A stretch of 27,862 nucleotides of DNA, taken from positions 1-27,862 of the IMG/VR virus record IMGVR_UViG_3300047678_000450; one strand, 5' to 3'. Numbering within the stretch: position 1 is the stretch's first letter; each line of letters opens with the position of its first letter. A program made the position numbers and the translations under genes. Shown in pieces: positions 23,901 through 27,862 of the stretch. The notes beneath the pieces are model-generated. The model was not told the DNA's origin. It saw only the letters and a program-made list of their open reading frames with translations, and did no database searches. Source of the DNA: a virus.

Positions 23901-24304
23901 TGCTTCAGTGCCGCGAATCGAGCACGCAGTTCATCAAGCGTGCTGTTCAATCCGGCATGGGACGCGGCTGACGCGGCCGCTTCTGCAGCGGCAGCTTTGA
24001 CATATCGCGCTTCCTCGGCAGCGGCAGCCGCGGCCTTTTTGAGCGCGCGCTCGTGGTCGGCGGCCGCGTGCGCCGCCTTCGCCGCTTCGCTCGCGACACC
24101 CTTGAGTTCGGACTTGGCAGTCGCCAGTTCCTTGCTCATCTTGGCGACGCTTTGCGTGACGGCTACGGTTGCCGCATCCATGCCCTTCAGCGCGGTGTCG
24201 GCCTGACGCACTTCGGACGTCGTCCCCGTGACGGCGGCCTTGATCGCCGCCAGGAGTTGCTGCCCTTCGGATAGGATCCGAAACTTGATGCCGACTTCTT
24301 GCAT
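20957..24304 (-). CDS. Tail tape measure protein
   Basis: About 1,115 residues from ATG 24304 (MQEVGIKFRILSEGQQLLAA), eight bases after the preceding stop; the frame extends 18 codons upstream but into the neighbouring gene. Long helical, Ala/Lys/Glu-rich regions dominate (AKMSKELATAKSELKGVASE, residues 90-130), with a hydrophobic segment (STMLVAGAAIGTVATVLVSA) near residue 180 typical of tape measures. The C-terminal third has Gly-rich stretches (GGIGGFLGRILGGGGSS) that could become membrane-active. Tape measures set tail length and help DNA cross the membrane; at about 0.15 nm per residue the tail would be near 165 nm. Position after the chaperone gene and before the distal tail genes is standard for siphoviruses. 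Confidence 0.9.
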   Translation of the reverse strand: MQEVGIKFRILSEGQQLLAAIKAAVTGTTSEVRQADTALKGMDAATVAVTQSVAKMSKELATAKSELKGVASEAAKAAHAAADHERALKKAAAAAAEEARYVKAAAAEAAASAASHAGLNSTLDELRARFAALKQPAQAVGTEVHAVTEASGHASLGFLDIAASTLGVNSTMLVAGAAIGTVATVLVSAAQAGYALVDSQSALAEVTANLAVRTGLTVGQVERLQAMGRIAGVGIEVLESSAVLLGSALEDSGAKGDKLRKTLQGLGIDSSTASGGEREYGAVLLEVLGKLAQVEDSTKRVALAKELLGRNAAKQLAPLIADYGELNRAVRALGVGFDDNVVKVLAKANDEIDKAGIAWDEFKKQLAAKIAPIYIPIIRVVTDTLTSKSNQEQAVPDSIALARASEASRLLDPAAVGVGDSRLDPLLDARSKSQFLIGQDFAAGKARAEAYRSRRSNTEDGLKDRLRDVDAERDKVRRELLSGLGGTLSSGSAGLLEGQISTLDKEAASIQSRLDSIKKTAKDYEHQVAEIKKLERELASLQSEAELKPFGAIGQIEQRRRNKVDEIKRELPAGAKRDSLLADFNRAFGEELAAEARKISDQQQQILDAFEKVAFRGRKPVNLLGDGSGLRDEKRQFQADDKIRDIESAIKRADIVDQSSRTAKLAELQLGPGREIEAARAAIGIRKQLVQELFDFEVAQAARIEDAEDRRVALVKAEQTLRKETRDAELDGAIKLLELQKQRSEQYREDAGRVFDALTAKGGGGLREMLGGVVKQQERAIFQNISQGIFQRAGGALGKLGEASGLGGLLKGTLFDPQNAATPEIRSRDKNTKAVENLTTAMTGGGLLGQLSGAGTTAGDLLGNLGSGGTTPPFASGNGGGIGGFLGRILGGGGSSAGSNKTLGSFFGGLGSTLSGGLFRGLSGGDYSIQGPDGRTTTASSLGLTSTAGRVGNVVGSAALVGAGAYGIYSGIKQGGAAGTLSAIQGGLSIASAIPGPQQPFIQAAALVAGLFKGLLPDPRQQRENEIREELQKRKYTAPTAIDRVEDRDGNALDYDMNGNLRKAGGSTVTVVVNALDTKSFLDRSAEVASAVTKALREGNDGLRVGIQKSVFGVA

Positions 24305-24311
24305 GAGTGGT

Positions 24312-25180
24312 CTATCGCGTCGCGTCGTCGCGCGCGGCGTCGAGCCGCGCTTGCTCAATCTGGATCAACTTGTGGGCGTCCAGCGCCCGACCTGGCCAGC
24401 TCGCCAGGTCGGCACCGTACGCCGCCGCGCCGGCGTCGCGCAACCACGCCGCCGCGCCGTGCTCTTCGAGCCAGGCCAGCGACTCCGACGTGATCGCGGA
24501 GACCGGGCACTCCGCGGACTCGACGCCATCGACGGTGTAAGACTCGCCTTTGGTCGTCCGGTAGTCCGGCGTCCAGCGCCAGGGTTTATTGCCCGTCAGT
24601 CCTTGAGGGCCCACCCGCTTGCAGTCGCGGCTGGCGTACCAGCCGGCGCGCTTGCAGGCTGCGCACTTGTATCGTTCGTTTCGCCAGCCACGGCTGCGCT
24701 CGAAGTGGAAGGCGAGTCTAAATTTGCTTCCTCGCCCGCCGACAGGGCGGATCCGGCGAGGATCGCTTGCGTGATCTCGCGCACCAGCGCCGCGGGTCCG
24801 TCCTCGACGAGCGTCTTGGCGTCCGGACTGGCGTTGCCGTTGATGGTGAGACCTTCAACGGAGACGAATCCCGCCTCGAAGTAGAGCGGATTGATGTCCA
24901 GATCCCGGATCAGATCGACAGCTTCGTTGAGCTCGTCGAACTCGCGCCGCTCGTCGCGGGTGAGTTCGACCAGCTTGATCTGATCGGCGGGTTTGTCCAG
25001 ACGCTCCGCAAGGCGCGCGTGGAAGTCCTCACGCTGGTAGTCGACTTCCGCGAGCTTCGCGAACGATGCTGCCGTTGCGCGGCGCAAACGCCGCCTCGCA
25101 CCTTCGCTCAACTCGCGCACTGTAAACCGGACTCCCGGCAGCGCCGCGGAATCCTTGGTGATAGTGGAGACGTAGTTCAT
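24312..25180 (-). CDS. Tail assembly chaperone, -1 frameshift fusion product (gpGT-like)
   Basis: Predicted product of a -1 shift at 24719-24725: residues 1-154 come from the chaperone gene and 135 more from the -1 frame, ending at TAG 24312-24314, 289 residues in total. The added part has 35 residues before the first internal start (RLAFHFERSRGWRNERYKCA, ACKRAGWYASRDCKR), with C-x2-C and a further Cys resembling a zinc site. It continues KPWRWTPDYRTTKGESYTVD and ECPVSAITSESLAWLEEHGA, which read as protein with strong aromatic and Cys content, unlike the Ala/Pro/Ser/Thr-rich end of the unshifted product. In lambda the fused form carries the tape measure to the major tail protein. An alternative is separate translation from GTG 24614. 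Confidence 0.7.
24596..25180 (-). CDS. Tail assembly chaperone, unshifted product (gpG-like)
   Basis: 194 residues from ATG 25180, just after the major tail protein stop. The sequence begins MNYVSTITKDSAALPGVRFT and has a helical, charged core: VRELSEGARRRLRRATAASF, DQIKLVELTRDERREFDELN, INPLYFEAGF. The last 40 residues (after ANL) are low in complexity. The protein sits in the invariant slot between the major tail protein and the tape measure and is expected to coat the tape measure before tube polymerisation. Translation in the 0 frame terminates at 24596; a slippery heptamer at codons 152-154 diverts a fraction of ribosomes. Confidence 0.75.
   Translation of the reverse strand: MNYVSTITKDSAALPGVRFTVRELSEGARRRLRRATAASFAKLAEVDYQREDFHARLAERLDKPADQIKLVELTRDERREFDELNEAVDLIRDLDINPLYFEAGFVSVEGLTINGNASPDAKTLVEDGPAALVREITQAILAGSALSAGEEANLDSPSTSSAAVAGETNDTSAQPASAPAGTPAATASGWALKD
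24719..24725 (-). promoter_or_regulatory. Programmed -1 frameshift site A-AAT-TTA
   Basis: The minus strand reads A AAT TTA in the chaperone frame (end of codon 152, then codons 153 and 154), a canonical X-XXY-YYZ heptamer, the same one used by Rous sarcoma virus gag-pol. The TTA codon is rare in this GC-rich gene. The -1 frame is open from here to 24312. A weak stem (CAGC-CGTG-GCTG) lies about 25 bases downstream; a stronger stimulator is not obvious by eye. Confidence 0.7.
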
Positions 25181-25184
25181 GGCG

Positions 25185-26423
25185 TTAGAGGATCGTCAGC
25201 TTGATTTCGTCGAGAGCGCCGGGCGTGGACCCTGTGGCGCGGCAGTTGGCGTACTTGCGAACGAAGCGCCGCGCGCTGTCGTCGAGTTCCGTCGTCGCGA
25301 GCTGCACGCCCTTCGCATGGAAGACCCAGGTGTTGTACTGCTGGGTGCCAATCTGCAGGATGGTGTCGATGGGCGTCTTCGCCTTGAAAGCCGCATAGAG
25401 CGCCTGCATGGCCGCTGTATCCTTGTCGTTCAGGTCGAGACTCACCGAAACGTTGCGCTCATCGGCCTCGAGTTCGTCCGGCGTGAAGCGGCCGAAGTTT
25501 GTCTTGACGACTTCACCGGCGGTCCCGAACGTCAAGGTCGCGGCCCGGATGCCACTGAACGAGGCGCCGTTGATGACAGCTCGGCCCGTGAACCCCGCGA
25601 CGATGCCAGAGTCCGCCGGCAGCGAGCCGGACGGTTCCGCCGGGAACGCGGTCAAGCCAGCCTGCAACTCTGCTGAATCGCTCGCGAACGTGTCGCTATC
25701 GAGTTCGTAGATGCCCTCGCCGTTGAACTGCGCCTCGGCGATGTCCTGCCCGAGGTTGATCGTCGCGGACGTCACCACGTTGCCGTAGCTCAGCCGTTGC
25801 TGCAGTGTCGAGGGCGTGCGGAAGAGCGCAGCCACGAAGGTCAACAGATCGTCGGTCAGCGTGTATTTCGTTCCCACGAAGGACGCCGTTCCGCCGCTCG
25901 TGTACCCGGCGTTGCCCGTGGATCCCGCGAGTGAATACGTATCGGCGCTGAGGGACGTGATGACCCAAACGCCGTTGGCTGCGGTGTTGCCGCCGACGGC
26001 AGCGATCCGGACGACGTCGCCCGTCGCCTTGCCGTGTCCGACTTGCGTGATGACGATCGGCGAGGCGTTCGTCGCACCGGTAACGGAACCAGATCCGGTT
26101 ACCGCGGTGCCAGCGTTGCCGAACAGCGATCGCCAGAGTGACTTCGATGGCGGCGCGACGGCCGAGGCCGCGCCGATCATTTCGATGGCGGCCTGCCAGC
26201 CAATATACGAACGCCCGGCGACGCCACGGCGCGCGGTGCGCGTGCCCGTCTTTGAGCGGGATGTCAGGAGCCCGGAGTTCGGCGTGGTCTTGTACGAAAC
26301 GTGCGGACAGTAGTTCGCGATCGTCAGACTTGCGGCGCCCGATGAGTTTGGGACGGTCAGGTGCGTATCGACCGGCTGGTCGAGCAGAAGCAACTTCTCG
26401 TTGCGGGAAAGGGAATTCGCCAT
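25185..26423 (-). CDS. Major tail protein with FCCH-like insertion
   Basis: 412 residues from ATG 26423 with AGGAG eight bases upstream. The start MANSLSRNEKLLLLDQPVDT, the body (SATINLGQDIAEAQFNGEGI, GIRAATLTFGTAGEVVKTNF) and the end (ARRFVRKYANCRATGSTPGA then LDEIKLTIL) are those of a tail tube protein. Residues 114-183 (TGATNASPIVITQVGHGKAT ... GNTAANGVWVITSLSADTYS then LAGSTGNAGYTSGGT) form an extra domain with the pattern of the E1 FCCH-type beta domain often found in phage structural proteins. It would project from the tube surface. The tube polymerises around the tape measure. Confidence 0.8.
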   Translation of the reverse strand: MANSLSRNEKLLLLDQPVDTHLTVPNSSGAASLTIANYCPHVSYKTTPNSGLLTSRSKTGTRTARRGVAGRSYIGWQAAIEMIGAASAVAPPSKSLWRSLFGNAGTAVTGSGSVTGATNASPIVITQVGHGKATGDVVRIAAVGGNTAANGVWVITSLSADTYSLAGSTGNAGYTSGGTASFVGTKYTLTDDLLTFVAALFRTPSTLQQRLSYGNVVTSATINLGQDIAEAQFNGEGIYELDSDTFASDSAELQAGLTAFPAEPSGSLPADSGIVAGFTGRAVINGASFSGIRAATLTFGTAGEVVKTNFGRFTPDELEADERNVSVSLDLNDKDTAAMQALYAAFKAKTPIDTILQIGTQQYNTWVFHAKGVQLATTELDDSARRFVRKYANCRATGSTPGALDEIKLTIL

Positions 26424-26432
26424 GCTTGGCTC

Positions 26433-26960
26433 CTAGTTGGAATCGAGTTCGAGGGTCAGTCTGGCGCGAATCGTCTGCCGCCAGTTGGAGGATGTCTTGG
26501 TCACCGGCAGCCGCTGCAGCTCAATATCGCCGCCGTACACGACGTCGTCGCCGGCCCAGTCCGGGCGGGCGTTGAAGCACGCGATCAGTGCGTTTTCGAT
26601 CGCGTCCATTTCGCGTTCCGAGTCCCGCGGCGCGGCCGAGGACTTCGATGCCCAATGGATGTCCACATAGACGTGGACCTCGCCGGAGAACACGTTGTAC
26701 TTCGCGCGATTCGTGCTGGCCGAACGCGCCGAGTAAACGCATACCACCGGAAACGTGAATGCCGTCGTGTCCTCGATCGCATCCGGAGACAGGAACGACA
26801 GGAAGAGCTGCTTCGACGTCGCCGGGTTCCAGTTGACCGCGATCGGCTGCGCTCCGCCTGCGGCTGCCGCGTCGGCGTGATTCGCGTTGAAGCCGTAGAC
26901 GGCGTCGGCCAGGCGTGCGAGGACGGCGCCGCGTGCGGCGCTCGATACGGAAACTGCCAT
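26433..26960 (-). CDS. Tail terminator candidate (head-tail joining region)
   Basis: 175 residues beginning MAVSVSSAARGAVLARLADA. The N-terminal helix, a central beta region with an interrupted loop (FPVVCVYSARSASTNRAKYN then VFSGEVHVYVDIHW), a helix (SEREMDAIENALIACFNARP) and the final strands (SNWRQTIRARLTLELDSN) match the fold order of tail terminator proteins (lambda gpU, HK97 gp10-like partners). It lies directly upstream of the major tail protein, where the terminator gene usually is. It would cap the tail tube and join it to the head. No ribosome site is seen before ATG 26960. Confidence 0.65.
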   Translation of the reverse strand: MAVSVSSAARGAVLARLADAVYGFNANHADAAAAGGAQPIAVNWNPATSKQLFLSFLSPDAIEDTTAFTFPVVCVYSARSASTNRAKYNVFSGEVHVYVDIHWASKSSAAPRDSEREMDAIENALIACFNARPDWAGDDVVYGGDIELQRLPVTKTSSNWRQTIRARLTLELDSN

Positions 26961-26972
26961 GCGTTTTCGGGG

Positions 26973-27146
26973 TTAGGCCTGCAGGTTCTTGAGGGCGTTG
27001 GCGGCCGCGCGAAGCAGAGCCGGCGCTTCCGCGGCCAGCGCCGCAGGAAGTTCGATGGTGACGGTCTTCGGCGCGCTATCGAGCGCGTGCGCCAAGCCTT
27101 CGAGTTTCGCGGCGAAGCTCTCGCCGGTCTGGATCGGGTTCATCAT
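26973..27146 (-). CDS. Small helical protein, 57 residues
   Basis: Begins MMNPIQTGESFAAKLEGLAH at ATG 27146, eight bases after AGGAG and overlapping the upstream stop (ATGA). Two amphipathic helices (GESFAAKLEGLAHALDSA and AALAAEAPALLRAAANALKN) are separated by a short strand (KTVTIELP). Strong ribosome site and coupling support a real gene. Function unknown; a small chaperone or connector accessory is possible. Confidence 0.6.
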   Translation of the reverse strand: MMNPIQTGESFAAKLEGLAHALDSAPKTVTIELPAALAAEAPALLRAAANALKNLQA

Positions 27147-27604
27147 TTGAGTGCTCCTACTCGCTTGCTCACGAGCCGCTCCAGCAGCTTCGCGATTCGC
27201 TCGGTATCGGCGACCGTGGCGCCGAGCCAGTGCCGGCGGGGCAGGCGTCCCGGGACGCCGGAGTCGTGCGCTCCGGCGCGGACGGATTCCTCGCCGTAGA
27301 TCACGAGCGCGACCTCGTTCAGCGCGCGGTTCACCACGATGCGAAGAGCCTGCAGCATCTTGCCGGACCACAGCAGATCGACCTTCGCGTTGCGGCCAGA
27401 CTTGGTCCGCTTCTTCGCATACGCCGGCGCATACGGCGCGAACGGCGTGCCGTCCACGTCCACGCCCCGCGCGGTCTTTTCGAGGATCGTCGAGCGCATC
27501 ATCTCGCCCGCGAGTTCGAGATCGACCTCGGTCACCTGGGCGGCGTGCTCAAGCGTCACGACGACGGCGAGCGGGTCGCGATCGAACGACGCGGAGGATG
27601 ACAT
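27143..27604 (-). CDS. Phage virion morphogenesis / gp10-like protein
   Basis: 153 residues from ATG 27604. The pattern EMMRSTILEKTARGVDVDGT, PFAPYAPAYAKKRTKSGRNA and VDLLWSGKMLQALRIVVNRA, later RRHWLGATVADTERI, is the one seen in Mu gpG/P2 gpS-type virion morphogenesis proteins and HK97 gp10-type tail-joining proteins: a basic loop (Y-A-x-x-K-x-x) followed by L-x-x-S-G-x-M/L. It acts in finishing the tail or joining it to the head. It is translated together with the 57-residue protein. No clear ribosome site; a hairpin stands 21 to 37 bases upstream of the start. Confidence 0.7.
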   Translation of the reverse strand: MSSSASFDRDPLAVVVTLEHAAQVTEVDLELAGEMMRSTILEKTARGVDVDGTPFAPYAPAYAKKRTKSGRNAKVDLLWSGKMLQALRIVVNRALNEVALVIYGEESVRAGAHDSGVPGRLPRRHWLGATVADTERIAKLLERLVSKRVGALK

Positions 27605-27624
27605 GTGAAAAAAGTGGAAGAACA

Positions 27625-27641
27625 GCGCTCAGATTGAGCGC
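27625..27641 (-). terminator. Weak intercistronic hairpin with T-rich tail
   Basis: GCGCTCA, loop ATC, TGAGCGC on the minus strand, followed after a few bases by TTCTTCCACTTTTTT. It lies between the right-edge gene and the virion morphogenesis gene and may attenuate transcription within the operon. Confidence 0.4.
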
Positions 27642-27660
27642 GGCGGGGACATTACAAAGT

Positions 27661-27862
27661 TTAGACGTCGATGCCAGCAGGCACCGGGCGCTCGACGAGT
27701 TGCGTTCTCGTCTCCACCGCGCGCTCGACCGCATCCCAGCACTCGGACTCGTTGAGTCCATCGCCTAGCATCTGGATCAGCGGAGGGGAGTCGTGAAACA
27801 TCGCGGCGTAGGCGCGTGAGAGCCTGCCCCTGCGTTGTTTCAATGTCTCGACGACTTCCGCG
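27661..27862 (-). CDS. Partial gene at the right edge (start outside the window)
   Basis: The frame runs off the window: the visible 66 residues read AEVVETLKQRRGRLSRAYAA then MFHDSPPLIQMLGDGLNESE, and end VETRTQLVERPVPAGIDV. A TTG at 27843 could serve as a start, but in-frame codons continue upstream without a stop, so the gene is likely longer. It belongs to the head or connector side of the virion operon. No family recognised from this fragment. Confidence 0.5.
   Translation of the reverse strand, partial: AEVVETLKQRRGRLSRAYAAMFHDSPPLIQMLGDGLNESECWDAVERAVETRTQLVERPVPAGIDV

Overview
The window looks like one end of a temperate siphovirus-type prophage (or phage genome) from a high-GC soil bacterium, most likely an Acidobacteriota member of the Solibacteres/Terriglobia type. 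The host guess rests on a TIGR03790-family protein, a CPWCH zinc-finger protein of a type I associate with acidobacterial mobile elements, and signal-peptide-bearing fibre proteins. It is a judgement from recognised families, not a database result.

Layout. (1) Positions 1-2050 carry lower-GC, mostly plus-strand genes: a small basic protein on the minus strand with its own promoter, a ribbon-helix-helix regulator, an unknown protein, a seven-helix membrane protein and a convergent 42-residue secreted peptide. This part may be host flank or an accessory module. (2) Positions 2174-2691 hold no convincing gene but are full of palindromes: GTTGTACGAT half-sites and nested GTCGAGTA inverted repeats. 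(3) Positions 2692-8265 are a tightly overlapping minus-strand early operon. It starts from a good sigma-70-type promoter (8321-8349) and runs through small phage proteins, an OB-like protein, a Cas4/RecB-like Fe-S nuclease, a tyrosine recombinase with an att-like palindrome upstream, a one-helix membrane protein and a zinc-finger protein. (4) Positions 8410-8857 carry two tiny plus-strand genes and a terminator-like hairpin. (5) Positions 8829-9507 hold a sigma-region-4-like regulator and a partner gene behind an apparently leaderless promoter. (6) Positions 9733-27862 are the minus-strand virion operon, ending at a strong UUCG-loop terminator. Read in transcription order it gives a partial head/connector-side gene, a virion morphogenesis protein, a 57-residue protein, a tail terminator candidate, the major tail protein, a tail assembly chaperone with a -1 frameshift product, the tape measure, two distal-tail-like proteins, a 54-residue protein, a gpL-gpJ-like tail tip fusion, a TIM-barrel-like tail protein, a collagen-like fibre and a TIGR03790 protein.

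How it works together. The early operon would supply recombination and integration functions and regulators. The sigma-like and CPWCH proteins are the best candidates for switching on the virion operon. The late genes build a long flexible tail; a tape measure of about 1,115 residues suggests roughly 165 nm by the usual 0.15 nm per residue rule. The most informative non-obvious signals are an in-frame A-AAT-TTA slippery heptamer that opens a Cys-rich -1 frame in the chaperone gene, an att-like core (7-bp spacer between inverted arms) beside a recombinase lacking the usual core-binding domain, and signal peptides on two genes of the virion operon.
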